Source: an uncultured Rhodospirillaceae bacterium (GTDB lineage Bacteria; Pseudomonadota; Alphaproteobacteria; Rhodospirillales; Rhodospirillaceae). From it: DNA of 64,000 nucleotides. Positions within the stretch are counted from its first letter, which is position 1. Every line of letters begins with the position of its first letter. A program made the translations under genes and the position numbers. The stretch covers positions 22,395 through 86,394 of the forward strand of contig CALSLN010000024.1 in the NCBI GenBank assembly GCA_943787205.1. Reading direction: 5' to 3'. Shown here one piece after another: positions 25,701 to 33,605 of the stretch. Below the pieces are notes generated by a model. It did not search any database. It was not told the origin of the DNA and saw only the letters and a list, made by a program, of their open reading frames with translations.

Positions 25701-27362
25701 CTAGCGCTTTAAAAAGGCCGCCATCGCCGATATGGGGGCGCGTTGGTATTCTGATTTTACCAGCGTGGCATTTCGCATCAGCGACACTGCGTTTTCAGCA
25801 TGATGTTCAAGAATATCCCCCGGTGTTGCCACAACAAGTGCCGGGTTATTCGTTTCTTTAACGAGGGGCTCGGCATCCGTGTTGTAAGCAGCACGCACGT
25901 AGTCGCCATAGGTGAGGCCACCCTTAAGCCAGGCCAACAGGCGGGCTTGCAGGGCAACTGGTTCGATCTCCGGTTCGATGTCGCGCACACCGTCTTTTGT
26001 ACACGCGTACCAAGGCCAAAACAGTGCGGCATCCCTCAGCATATGCCAGGCGGTTAAGAAATGTGTGCCGTCCCAGCGCGCGTCTATCGATGGTGCGGCA
26101 TGGGCAACCAAACCCTCCCTCAAGGTGGCGTCGGGTAGTTCGGGCCGATCCAGTATCAGACGACCGGCAGAGTCCCCGGCTTGGCGGGCGACCTCTAAAG
26201 CCAGAGTGGCGCCAATAGACTCTCCGTAGAGATCAAACTCTGTTATCCCGCAGCGATCCAAGATGGCCCGAATGTCTTGTGCGAACGTTTCGAGAGATGC
26301 CCCGGCCTCGGATAACGGGTCTGAGTCTCCGTTGCCCGCAATGTCTATGGCCAGAACCGGCCGGTCGACAGCCATGGCTTTGACCTGCTGTTCTATGAGT
26401 GCGGACGTGCGCATACCACCATGGAGAAACACTAAGGGCCGACCGCTATCACCGCCGCCGCGCCTCACCATCCGTTGCCCACCGCCTACACTCACGTAAG
26501 ACCGATAGAGCTTCTGTCTGGGGGTGGGGTCTTTTGCGGGGCCAACGATTTCACCCGCAGTGACTTTTGATAGAACTGTGCGAATAGCATCAAGCTGATT
26601 GTCTTCGGTCGTATCGACGAAGTTTATGTTGGTCGGCAAGTTGGGAAGGCTGCGCTCAATGGCCGTATGCTCATCGGCCCCCGTGGTCACAAAAAAGGCA
26701 TCTGTCGTCAGTTGGTACAGCGCATCGCGACTGTCGTGGCTGAAGGCCGCGCGATAGCCGAGCCAGTAATTGGTTGCATTCATTTTTGCGTGCACTACGT
26801 CATGCAAATAACGGGCGTCTTTCATGCCGCCATGCACGCGGGTGGCTTTGTGCGCTTCATACCAGGGCCAGAAAATGAGTTGATCGCGGGTGTGCTGCCA
26901 GGCCCAGACCAGGTGCGCGCCATCTGCAGTGGGAGTAAACTGTGGCGCATAATGATCGGTGCGATCTTGCGCCACTTCGGGCGTGCTGAGCGATACCCCA
27001 TCGATCACGAGGGCAGTCACGCGATCTGGTGCCCGCCGGGCCACTTCCACCGCGATATTTGCACCCGTGTGAGATCCATATAGGGGCGCGCGTTCGATGC
27101 CCAAAGCGTCGAGGGTTTCAATCACGGCGTCGGCATAATCGGCCATCATCGGTGCGTGTTGAATAAGAGGGTCTGATTCCCCGTAGCCAGGCGCATCCAG
27201 GGCAATCAATGTATAGGAGTCAGCCAACGGCATCAGGTGGGGCAGCACGAAGGCCCCGGTTTGTGGACTCACATGAAACAGCACAAAAGGTGGGCCAGAT
27301 CCAGCACGCCGGTAGTGGACCTCTCGGTCTCCAACACGAACGAAGTGGCGGGTGATGTCCAT
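25701..27362 (-). CDS. Tandem-domain alpha/beta hydrolase
   Basis: A 553-residue protein made of two complete alpha/beta-hydrolase domains. Domain 1 (about 1-270) has an oxyanion-type start VLFHVSPQTGAFVLPHL and DAPGYGESD, but its nucleophile elbow is LYGSHTGAN: the position normally held by Ser is His. Domain 2 (about 290-553) has VFLHGGMRT, DIAGNGDSD and a normal elbow LYGESIGATL with Ser as nucleophile. Both halves share a cap segment (FWPWYEAH versus FWPWYACT), so they arose by internal duplication. Domain 2 is presumably catalytic. No signal peptide. The gene is convergent with the VOC gene. Ester or C-C bond hydrolysis is possible. Confidence 0.85.
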   Translation of the reverse strand: MDITRHFVRVGDREVHYRRAGSGPPFVLFHVSPQTGAFVLPHLMPLADSYTLIALDAPGYGESDPLIQHAPMMADYADAVIETLDALGIERAPLYGSHTGANIAVEVARRAPDRVTALVIDGVSLSTPEVAQDRTDHYAPQFTPTADGAHLVWAWQHTRDQLIFWPWYEAHKATRVHGGMKDARYLHDVVHAKMNATNYWLGYRAAFSHDSRDALYQLTTDAFFVTTGADEHTAIERSLPNLPTNINFVDTTEDNQLDAIRTVLSKVTAGEIVGPAKDPTPRQKLYRSYVSVGGGQRMVRRGGGDSGRPLVFLHGGMRTSALIEQQVKAMAVDRPVLAIDIAGNGDSDPLSEAGASLETFAQDIRAILDRCGITEFDLYGESIGATLALEVARQAGDSAGRLILDRPELPDATLREGLVAHAAPSIDARWDGTHFLTAWHMLRDAALFWPWYACTKDGVRDIEPEIEPVALQARLLAWLKGGLTYGDYVRAAYNTDAEPLVKETNNPALVVATPGDILEHHAENAVSLMRNATLVKSEYQRAPISAMAAFLKR

Positions 27363-27451
27363 GGCGCGTCCTCGCTGTCAGTGCTGCTGTTATTAATTAT
27401 AGAAGGACACATTTTGACAGGAGTTGCGCCTCGCGCAACCTCGTGTGCCGC

Positions 27452-28309
27452 TTAACTTACCTTCAGCACAACGGCACCAGCTGCAATCACCAACGCCGCG
27501 GTGATGCGCCGCTTGCCAAACGCTTCGCCCATAAAGACAGCCCCTAGAATGGCGGCGAACACCACGCTGGTTTCTCGCAACGCGGCAACTTCAGTGGTTT
27601 GCCCTAGGCGCAGAGCCTAGAGGGCCAAGCTATAACTGATGGTCCCTAGAGCGCCGGACAGAAACCCCGTGCGAACGTGGTCTCTTGTGATGTCGCCCAG
27701 GGTTTTGCGCCTCCAAATGGCGACACTGATCGGGAAGAGAAAGCCATCCAACAAATACAGCCAAGCCAAATAGGTCAGTGCAACCTCAACCAGTCTTACG
27801 CCCGTGGCATCGATCAAGGTATAGGCCGCAATGCAGATGCCACTGGCGATAGCGAACCCGAGGGCCGGACCATTAGCGCGCAGGAGTGCAAACGCGTTTG
27901 CACCTTCGAAGGCAAAGGCAAAGACCCCAAGGGATAAAATCACCAATCCCACAATTTGCAGGGACGATAAATCTTCCGCCAAAAAGACATAGGCGCCGAT
28001 GCCCGTGAGTACGGGGGCGATTCCACGCATCACCGGGTAAACCAGAGACAAGTCGCCGAAGCGATACGCATTGGCCATGCAGGCGTGGTAAATCATGGTG
28101 ATCACAACAGAGATCAGCAGTAATCCCCAGACCGGTTCCGTTGGCAGTGGGACGAAAAACACAACAGGTATGGCGAGGAGTCCGAACGGCGCTCGGCTGA
28201 TGGCGCGGATAACCAGCTTGTCGCCGCTGGCCTTAACCAATGCGTTGCTCACGGCATGAAGCACCGCCGATGCGAGGATAAGAAGTGTGGCTAACGCATC
28301 GGCTGACAT
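27452..28309 (-). pseudogene. EamA/DMT-family transporter interrupted by an amber codon
   Basis: A ten-helix drug/metabolite-type exporter. The frame from the ATG at 28309 (MSADALATLLILASAVLHAV) has two EamA repeats; the first includes YPVMRGIAPVLTGIGAYVFL. A TAG at 27619-27617 stops it in the eighth to ninth helix after SYSLAL. Reading through TAG, the frame stays open to a TAA at 27454-27452 and gives ALRLGQTTEVAALRETSVVF and KRRITAALVIAAGAVVLKVS, exactly the expected end of an EamA protein. Total length would be 285 residues, normal for the family. A single G-to-A change from TGG would explain it. Two helices are lost in the truncated product, so it is probably inactive, unless the base is an error. 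Confidence 0.82.
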
Positions 28310-28513
28310 CAGTCGTCTCGCGCATGTAATTGAACAGCCAGCGTGCCCCATAGGGGCGACGTCGGCTTTAAACCAGAAATCACCGGTACCTTGACGTGAT
28401 TGCCGTCACGGTAACCAGTGCATCTCTACGTCGGAGTGTAGTCATTTTCGCCCACCGAACCAATTTATGTCCTAGGGTATCAACGACAGATCTGATCACC
28501 GAAGGATTATCCC

Positions 28514-28768
28514 ATGGGTCTTAAATCCTTGCGTCGCGATATCCTCACCCGCCCTTTGTTCGGCTGGGCCCGACGGGCGCTGCCAGCCATGTCCGATACG
28601 GAGCGAGACGCGCTAGAAGCGGGTGACGTGTGGTGGGACGCAGATCTATTCAGTGGTAATCCGGATTTCAACAAACTGTTGCAGACCCCACCGGCCACGC
28701 TATCCGACAGCGAACGTATTTTTCTCGATGGTCCAGTCGATGAGCTTTGTGTACCCCGTCAGCACCAA
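28514..28768 (+). pseudogene. fadE: fadE-type acyl-CoA dehydrogenase, 5' fragment cut by an IS element
   Basis: About 85 codons of a long FadE-type acyl-CoA dehydrogenase, the first enzyme of fatty-acid beta-oxidation. The segments RPLFGWARRALPAMSDTERD, WWDADLFSGNPDFNKLL and FLDGPVDELC match the region just before the catalytic core in E. coli FadE. The frame then runs into the left end of the IS element at 28769 and stops after three more codons at 28777. The catalytic part of about 700 residues is not on the other side of the IS or anywhere else in the window, so it was lost or moved. The ribosome site AAGGAT is at 28502-28507. Confidence 0.8.
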
Positions 28769-28796
28769 TGGAACTAATTAGGGTAATTGCATAAGG

Positions 28797-28814
28797 GAGC
28801 GTTTTTGGCTCATC
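28797..28814 (+). repeat. Left subterminal inverted repeat of the IS
   Basis: GAGCGTTTTTGGCTCATC, matching the reverse complement of 30200-30217 at 14 of 18 positions. Likely part of the transposase-binding end. Confidence 0.6.
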
Positions 28815-28834
28815 GTCACCGTAAGGAGTGAACG

Positions 28835-29209
28835 ATGAGACAGAGAACAGAACGTCATCAAGAAGCAGCAGACCGGACTGTAAAGGATATCCGGCGTAAG
28901 ACGCGCAAGCGTTATTCTTCCGAGGAGAAGATTCGTATTGTGCTCGCCGGATTGCGGGGCGAGGACAGCATTGCCGAGCTTTGTCGTCAGGAGGGCATTG
29001 CCCAGGGCCTGTATTATACCTGGTCGAAGGAGTTCCTTGAAGCTGGGAAGAAGCGCCTGGCTGGTGATACGGCACGTGAGGCCAACACAGGCGAGGTCAA
29101 GGATCTTCGCCGCGAGGCGCGTGATCTCAAGGAGGTTGTGGCTGAACAGGCCCTCGAACTGCGTCTGCTTAAAAAAAGCATGATCGGGGATGGGGGAGAC
29201 GAAGAATGA
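28835..29209 (+). CDS. IS3-type transposase OrfA (helix-turn-helix protein)
   Basis: A 124-residue DNA-binding subunit. The segment RYSSEEKIRIVLAGLRGEDS followed by CRQEGIAQGLYYTWSKEF is the helix-turn-helix of IS3-family OrfA, and EVKDLRREARDLKEVVAEQA is the leucine-zipper-like coiled coil. The stop overlaps the orfB start as ATGA (29206-29209). A run of seven A residues (29171-29177) lies just upstream; a -1 slip there would enter the orfB frame, which is open from 29173, so an OrfAB fusion transposase is possible as in other IS3 elements. Confidence 0.88.
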   Translation: MRQRTERHQEAADRTVKDIRRKTRKRYSSEEKIRIVLAGLRGEDSIAELCRQEGIAQGLYYTWSKEFLEAGKKRLAGDTAREANTGEVKDLRREARDLKEVVAEQALELRLLKKSMIGDGGDEE

Positions 29210-30186
29210 GATACCCTGCCTCCGAGAAGCTTGAGATCATCAAGCTGGTTGAACAGTCGCACCTGCCGGCCAAACGCACATTGGATAAGCTCGGGGTTCC
29301 CCGCACCACCTTCTACCGCTGGTACGACAAGTATCTGGAGGGCGGGGTAGAAGCTCTCGAAGACAAGTCGCCCAAGCCGTCGCGGGTGTGGAACCGGATC
29401 CCGGATGACATCCGTGACCGGATTATCCATATGGCCCTGGAGAACCCGGAGCTGTCGCCCCGGGAACTGGCGGTACGCTTCACTGATACGCAGGCCTACT
29501 TCGTCTCGGAAGCTAGTGTTTACCGGCTTCTCAAGTCCCATGACCTGATCACCAGCCCAGCCTTTGTGGTGATCAAGGCAAGCAGTGAGTTCAAAGACAA
29601 GACGAGCCGTATCAACCAACTCTGGCAGACCGACTTCACCTACATCAAGGTGATCGGATGGGGTTGGTTTTATCTGAGCACCATCCTGGATGATTACTCG
29701 CGTTACATCATCACCTGGACTCTCTGCACGACCATGAAGGCCAGTGATGTGATGGACACTTTGGAACGGGCCTTACAGGCCTCAGGCTGTGATCAGGTTG
29801 AGGTTCAACACAAGCCACGTCTGCTCTCAGACAATGGACCGTCTTACCTCTCTGGTGAACTGGCCGAGTGGCTCGCTGACAACGGTATGGATCACGTGCG
29901 TGGTGCTCCCTATCACCCACAGACGCAGGGCAAGATTGAACGGTGGCATCAGACTTTGAAGAACCGCATCTTGCTGGAAAACTACTTTCTACCGGGTGAT
30001 CTCAAGGCCAACATCGGACGCTTCGTCACCTACTACAATCACCACCGCTATCACGAGAGTCTGAGCAATCTGACACCCGCCGATGTCTACTTTGGTCGCG
30101 GCGAAACCATTCTAATCGAAAGGGAAAGGATCAAACGAAACACCATCAAACAACGGCGCTTGCAACACCGCAAAGACGCCGCTTAA
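29206..30186 (+). CDS. IS3-type transposase OrfB (DDE integrase catalytic subunit)
   Basis: A 326-residue rve-type DDE recombinase. The N-terminal helix-turn-helix includes TLDKLGVPRTTFYRWYDKYL. The catalytic acids appear in QTDFTYI (first Asp), LLSDNGPSYLS (second Asp) and GKIERWHQTLK (Glu, 35 residues after the second Asp), the D-D-35-E spacing of the IS3 family. The C-terminus is intact (ending HRKDAA), so the element is potentially active. It starts inside the last codons of orfA, by re-initiation or frameshifting. Confidence 0.9.
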   Translation: MRYPASEKLEIIKLVEQSHLPAKRTLDKLGVPRTTFYRWYDKYLEGGVEALEDKSPKPSRVWNRIPDDIRDRIIHMALENPELSPRELAVRFTDTQAYFVSEASVYRLLKSHDLITSPAFVVIKASSEFKDKTSRINQLWQTDFTYIKVIGWGWFYLSTILDDYSRYIITWTLCTTMKASDVMDTLERALQASGCDQVEVQHKPRLLSDNGPSYLSGELAEWLADNGMDHVRGAPYHPQTQGKIERWHQTLKNRILLENYFLPGDLKANIGRFVTYYNHHRYHESLSNLTPADVYFGRGETILIERERIKRNTIKQRRLQHRKDAA

Positions 30187-30199
30187 AATCAACAAACAT

Positions 30200-30217
30200 G
30201 ATGGGCCAAACTCTCTC
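30200..30217 (-). repeat. Right subterminal inverted repeat of the IS
   Basis: Reverse complement reads GAGAGAGTTTGGCCCATC and pairs with 28797-28814. It lies 14 bases after the orfB stop codon and 25 bases inside the inferred right end. Confidence 0.6.
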
Positions 30218-30382
30218 TTAGTTTATCAACCCTTCTGTTCCAAATACTTTGATGACGGACACTTCATATTGGATGGTCGAAATATAAGCGGTTCTTATGT
30301 CTTCAGGTTTTGAAGCACACGCCGCTAAGGCGAGAACGGCAAAACCAGCAGTCGCCATTTTTTTAATATGAATATTTTTCAT
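30218..30382 (-). pseudogene. Lipoprotein gene truncated by the IS right end
   Basis: An ATG at 30382 opens a short lipoprotein: signal segment IHIKKMATAGFAVLALAACA with a lipobox LAAC, then SKPEDIRTAYISTIQYE. Small lipoproteins with this CA(S/T)KPEDI..AY beginning are widespread and are usually over 100 residues. Here native sequence ends near VIKVF at 30243, and the last seven codons (GTEGLIN, stop at 30220-30218) are written by the end of the IS. The gene has therefore lost its 3' part. Function unknown. Confidence 0.6.
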
Positions 30383-30533
30383 TTTGGGAGCCCCCGTAAA
30401 TTGATTATTCGCCAGCACTTATGCTCTTCGGTTGAATGCTGATGATAAAAGTATAAGCAAACCAGATGAGATTGGCTACTTAAACGAGATTATAATTAAT
30501 AAACTATCGCAAGAGTAGGCTTCGCAATGTTGC

Positions 30534-32549
30534 CTAAAACCCCATTGCAACGGAGAAGCGGATGTCCCGCCCGGGCAGGGGGGTCAGTTCTTTGATGAAG
30601 GACGTATGGGGCCGAGCAAAAGTGTTGCCTAGGTTTTTGCCCTGAAGCGTGAGCCTCAAATCGCGGTCAGCCACGGGCTTCCATGCAATTTGTGCGTTCA
30701 CGAACGTGTATGAGTCCGTCCCGTCCTCCAGCGGAGCAAGTCTGCTTGCACTGGAAGAGCCCTCCACTTCAATGCGTGCAAACCAGGATTGGTAGGCTGC
30801 ATTCGCACCCACGGTGAAGAACAGGGGTGGGATTCTTGGCAGCGGTGTGTCCGTTGCCTGGTTCGTCGCGCGCACGTAACTGACCGACCCGTCTACAGCA
30901 ATCGTTAGGTCATCTGATGTGTACAGGTCAAAATTAGATTCCATTTCGATGCCTGAGAATTTGGCGTCGACTTGGGTAAACTGAAAAACGGGCAAACCGT
31001 CTTCTTCGAGTCCGGTGAGTTGATCGAAGATGTAGTCGTCATACTCTGTGCGGAATATATTAACGGCCCCTTCGAAAGGACCTGCCTTAACATTGAAGGA
31101 CGCTTCCGTTTGCCAAGCCGTTTCTTTGATGAGGTTAGGGTCACCCACTTCAAACTGTTGTGTGGCCAAGTGGGGACCGTTCGAGAATAGCTCTTCTGCG
31201 TTCGGCGCACGTTCTGTAAGCGACGTTGTTAGGCCAAACGTCGTTCTTTCAGACACTGTCCACAAAGCACTTGCAGAACCAGATAGGGTATCAAAACCCC
31301 GTTCAACTGCAGTTGTTGTTGATGTCACCTCAGCCGTTTCATATCGCAGGCCGCCGGTCAGCGTGAGTGCACCAAAAGAGGCTTCCTCAACAAGGAATAA
31401 AGCCAAGGACTCTGTATTGGTTGGCGGGACGAATGCTTCGTCCCCAATGGCTTCGAAATCGCGGTTACGCAATTGAATACCAAAAGCACCCTCGAGATTT
31501 TCCAAGGGGCGGTGAACGAATTCTACCCGACCTTCCCAAGCCTCATTGAGAAATACGGTGCCAATTTCGTCGCCTTCCAACTCTGTATGGTCGTAATCCC
31601 CATAGCCAAAGCTAAAGGTCGCTTTGTCTAGAAAGGACCCCAGGTTTCGGACTTCCCCATCGACATCGAACCGCACGCGCTTGAGGTCAATGGAAATGAT
31701 CTCCTCTTCCTCTTCTTCTTCCTCACCTTCTTCGTGCTCGTGTGCTGCAGGAACGCCGTAGAGAGAGTCGAAGAGGCCACCTGAGACACCGAAATGTCCA
31801 TCTTCCCAAATATAGCTCAGGCCGCCACCGAAGGAATAAACCTCGGCACCAGAGTTCTCGACAAAACCCTCATTCCCTTCTTCTTCTGCCTCCTCGTTGG
31901 CAAAGCCGTCGATGTCGTAGTCCGATTGGTCGCTATAGGAGCCGTCCAAAGACAGCACCAAGCCAGATCCAATTGTACCTTGGGTGAGGGCATTGGCACT
32001 GAAGGCGTCTGCGTTGGTGGCATACGTAAGGTCACCTCGGCCACTGACCGATTGCTCGGGCAGTGTTTCTGCAATCCGAGTATCAATCACGTTGATAACG
32101 CCACCAACTGCGCTGGAGCCAAAACGAAGCGTGTTTGGACCCCGTAAAATTTCAATGCGTTCTGTCGTGCCGGGATTGATGGACACCTGATGGTCCACAC
32201 TCGTCACGGAAGCGTCGACTGGATCTAAACCGTTCGCCAGAACGCGGATGCGGTCACCGCCTTGGCCACGAATAATTGGACGGCTGGCAACAGGGCCAAA
32301 AAACGTTGATGAGACCCCAGTCTCACCGCGCAATGTCTCTCCGAGAGAGGATTGGACCCGATCGCGCAGAGCGTCGCCGGTCAGAATGGAAGCCCCTTGG
32401 ATTGTGTCTGCCAGGCTGCGCTCCAACGGCGAGGCCGTAACAATAATCTCCTCAATGTCGAGGGATGGCGCAGTGTTTGATTGTGCGAATGCAGCGTATG
32501 GAATAAGCGCGTGTATAGCTGCCGTATACCAAAGTAATCTTTGGGACAT
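30534..32549 (-). CDS. ZnuD-like zinc-uptake TonB-dependent receptor
   Basis: A 671-residue outer-membrane receptor. After a signal peptide (LLWYTAAIHALIPYAAFA) come the TonB-box-like EEIIVTASPLERSL and a plug with RGQGGDRIRVLANGLDPVDA and ERIEILRGPNTLRFGSSAVG. An extracellular loop carries HEHEEGEEEEEEEE, a metal-binding His/Glu cluster like those of ZnuD receptors. The C-terminus ends RDIRFSVAMGF. It lies 100 bases downstream of zur on the same strand, so control by zinc through Zur is strongly suggested. Zinc uptake across the outer membrane is the likely role; the gene symbol is left open because the assignment rests on loop and context. Confidence 0.87.
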   Translation of the reverse strand: MSQRLLWYTAAIHALIPYAAFAQSNTAPSLDIEEIIVTASPLERSLADTIQGASILTGDALRDRVQSSLGETLRGETGVSSTFFGPVASRPIIRGQGGDRIRVLANGLDPVDASVTSVDHQVSINPGTTERIEILRGPNTLRFGSSAVGGVINVIDTRIAETLPEQSVSGRGDLTYATNADAFSANALTQGTIGSGLVLSLDGSYSDQSDYDIDGFANEEAEEEGNEGFVENSGAEVYSFGGGLSYIWEDGHFGVSGGLFDSLYGVPAAHEHEEGEEEEEEEEIISIDLKRVRFDVDGEVRNLGSFLDKATFSFGYGDYDHTELEGDEIGTVFLNEAWEGRVEFVHRPLENLEGAFGIQLRNRDFEAIGDEAFVPPTNTESLALFLVEEASFGALTLTGGLRYETAEVTSTTTAVERGFDTLSGSASALWTVSERTTFGLTTSLTERAPNAEELFSNGPHLATQQFEVGDPNLIKETAWQTEASFNVKAGPFEGAVNIFRTEYDDYIFDQLTGLEEDGLPVFQFTQVDAKFSGIEMESNFDLYTSDDLTIAVDGSVSYVRATNQATDTPLPRIPPLFFTVGANAAYQSWFARIEVEGSSSASRLAPLEDGTDSYTFVNAQIAWKPVADRDLRLTLQGKNLGNTFARPHTSFIKELTPLPGRDIRFSVAMGF

Positions 32550-32602
32550 TGTGAGCTCCTGAAAATATTTTTTGGTTATGTGAGTGCGTTATCGAAGGTG
32601 TT

Positions 32603-32642
32603 CGAGGTTTTTGACCTCGTTATTGGTGCGCTCATGGCGCAC
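32603..32642. other. Two hairpins between zur and the zinc receptor
   Basis: CGAGGT (32603-32608) pairs with ACCTCG (32614-32619), and GTGCGC (32626-32631) pairs with GCGCAC (32637-32642). On the + strand the second is followed by ACGTTTTTT. On the minus strand, the direction of both genes, neither has a T tract, so they may lower read-through from zur to the receptor rather than end it. Confidence 0.4.
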
Positions 32643-32649
32643 ACGTTTT

Positions 32650-33042
32650 TTATTGAATTGCGGTGCAGTCTTTACACTGACCCATGATTTCGAACGTTTT
32701 TTGGGCCGGACTGAAACCAGAGGTCTCCTGCCAGCGGGATACCACTCGGCAGAGCTCATGATCCTCAATTTCCTCCACCTGCTTGCAGCTTGTGCACACA
32801 GCAAGAACCACTTCATGTGCGTGACCATGACAACGGCAAGGAACAAAGGCTTTGAGGCTTTCGATGCGATGAACGCGTCCGTCTGCATTGAGGCGATCAA
32901 GGGCGCGGTACATGACCGGTGGGGAGGGGCGACGCCGGGCAGGGAGCCGCGCAATCAGTTCATAGGCCGTGAGTGGCTGATCTGCCGTCTCCATAATTTT
33001 CACGATCTGTGAGTCGTCTACTGCGCGCGCACGGGCCATCAT
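32650..33042 (-). CDS. zur: Zur-type zinc uptake regulator (Fur family)
   Basis: A 130-residue Fur-family repressor. The winged helix spans about PLTAYELIARLPARRRPSPP and VMYRALDRLNADGRVHRIES. The regulatory site HGHAHEVVLAVCTSCKQVEE holds the HxHxH cluster and the first structural CxxC; the second CxxC is in GQCKDCTAIQ. Absence of a downstream His-rich tail and adjacency to a ZnuD-like receptor favour Zur over Fur or PerR. Two ATGs (33042 and 33039) are possible. A near-perfect palindrome at 33059-33082 just upstream is a good candidate for autoregulation. Confidence 0.85.
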   Translation of the reverse strand: MMARARAVDDSQIVKIMETADQPLTAYELIARLPARRRPSPPVMYRALDRLNADGRVHRIESLKAFVPCRCHGHAHEVVLAVCTSCKQVEEIEDHELCRVVSRWQETSGFSPAQKTFEIMGQCKDCTAIQ

Positions 33043-33058
33043 GTGCCCCTTTCAAATG

Positions 33059-33082
33059 AATCGTATCCTATAACATACGATT
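33059..33082. promoter_or_regulatory. Candidate Zur operator
   Basis: AATCGTAT (33059-33066) and ATACGATT (33075-33082) are perfect inverted copies around CCTATAAC. The inner part, GTATcCTATAaCATAC, resembles the TATAACATA core of proteobacterial Zur boxes. It lies 17 bases upstream of zur and 69 bases upstream of the divergent gene at 33151, so it could control both. Confidence 0.7.
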
Positions 33083-33150
33083 AAGATCAACAGAGCTGGA
33101 AGTCAACATTTGATCGTGCGAAAAAAGCGGCCGGCGACTATCCGTCACAG

Positions 33151-33570
33151 ATGATAATGGGAGACAGGCTTTTGAAATTTATTGGCATCGTCGTTTTTTG
33201 CCTGCTCTCGACATCTGCATCAGCCTATCAAGGGATAGAGCTTGGACGGGATTGTCGAAATTCCGATGATGCCGCTGTGGCCAGATGCGAAGGGTTCATT
33301 AGCGGTTTTGTGGCGGGCGCACAGGCTGATATTGAAGGTGAGCCGATCAACATGTGGCGCTACTACGGGTACACGTGGTGTGGACCTGTTGTCTTTGAGC
33401 TTTCCGAAATTATTGATGCCCTCTTTGAGGCGAACCGCACAGGGCAGGCCACACCCCACTTTCCAGCATCCGTGATGCTGGCCCAGTCTTTATCCGCGAC
33501 GTACCCCTGCACGGATGCGGCTGCACCGCGTTACCCTGGCTTGGGCTTTCCATCTTTAGAGTCGGATTAA
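33151..33570 (+). CDS. Secreted protein of the Rap1a/Tai-like type
   Basis: A 139-residue exported protein. The signal peptide is about LLKFIGIVVFCLLSTSASA. The mature part has the spacing of Rap1a/Tai-like domains: CRNSDDAAVARCEGFISGF with two cysteines and Gly-rich helix, then TWCGPVVFELSEIIDALFEA and ending in ATYPC. Some members are immunity proteins of type VI secretion, but no effector or secretion gene is nearby, so that role is not claimed. It is divergent from zur and may be under the same operator; a role in zinc limitation is speculation. Confidence 0.65.
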   Translation: MIMGDRLLKFIGIVVFCLLSTSASAYQGIELGRDCRNSDDAAVARCEGFISGFVAGAQADIEGEPINMWRYYGYTWCGPVVFELSEIIDALFEANRTGQATPHFPASVMLAQSLSATYPCTDAAAPRYPGLGFPSLESD

Positions 33571-33579
33571 TGAAACCAG

Positions 33580-33600
33580 AGAGCCGTTCTTAAAGGCTCT
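33580..33600. terminator. Hairpin between convergent genes
   Basis: AGAGCC (33580-33585) pairs with GGCTCT (33595-33600) over a nine-base loop, followed by GCTCTTTATT. It lies between the convergent Rap1a-like and DinB-like genes. The stem is short, so terminator activity is uncertain. Confidence 0.4.
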
Positions 33601-33605
33601 GCTCT

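Larger units (their letters stand above)
28769..30242 (+). mobile_element. IS3-type insertion sequence, about 1.47 kb
   Basis: The element contains overlapping transposase genes orfA and orfB. Its ends are TGGAAC at 28769-28774 and GTTCCA at 30237-30242, giving 5'-TG...CA-3' termini. Further in, an imperfect inverted repeat pairs GAGCGTTTTTGGCTCATC (28797-28814) with the complement of 30200-30217, 14 of 18 positions identical. The flanks are CAA on the left and AAT on the right, so no target duplication is seen. The left flank is the 5' part of fadE and the right flank a truncated lipoprotein gene. The outer ends are inferred from these matches and could shift by a few bases. Confidence 0.8.

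Noticed and set aside
27617..27619. Amber codon as programmed read-through or a recoded amino acid
   Set aside because: No sign of pyrrolysine or suppressor genes is in the window, and the site fits a Trp codon changed by one base.
31688..31742. Glu-rich codon stretch as a DNA repeat element
   Set aside because: It encodes a metal-binding loop in the receptor and is not repeated elsewhere.
33151..33570. Immunity protein of a type VI secretion effector
   Set aside because: The Rap1a/Tai-like pattern fits, but no effector or secretion gene is near, so only the fold is claimed.
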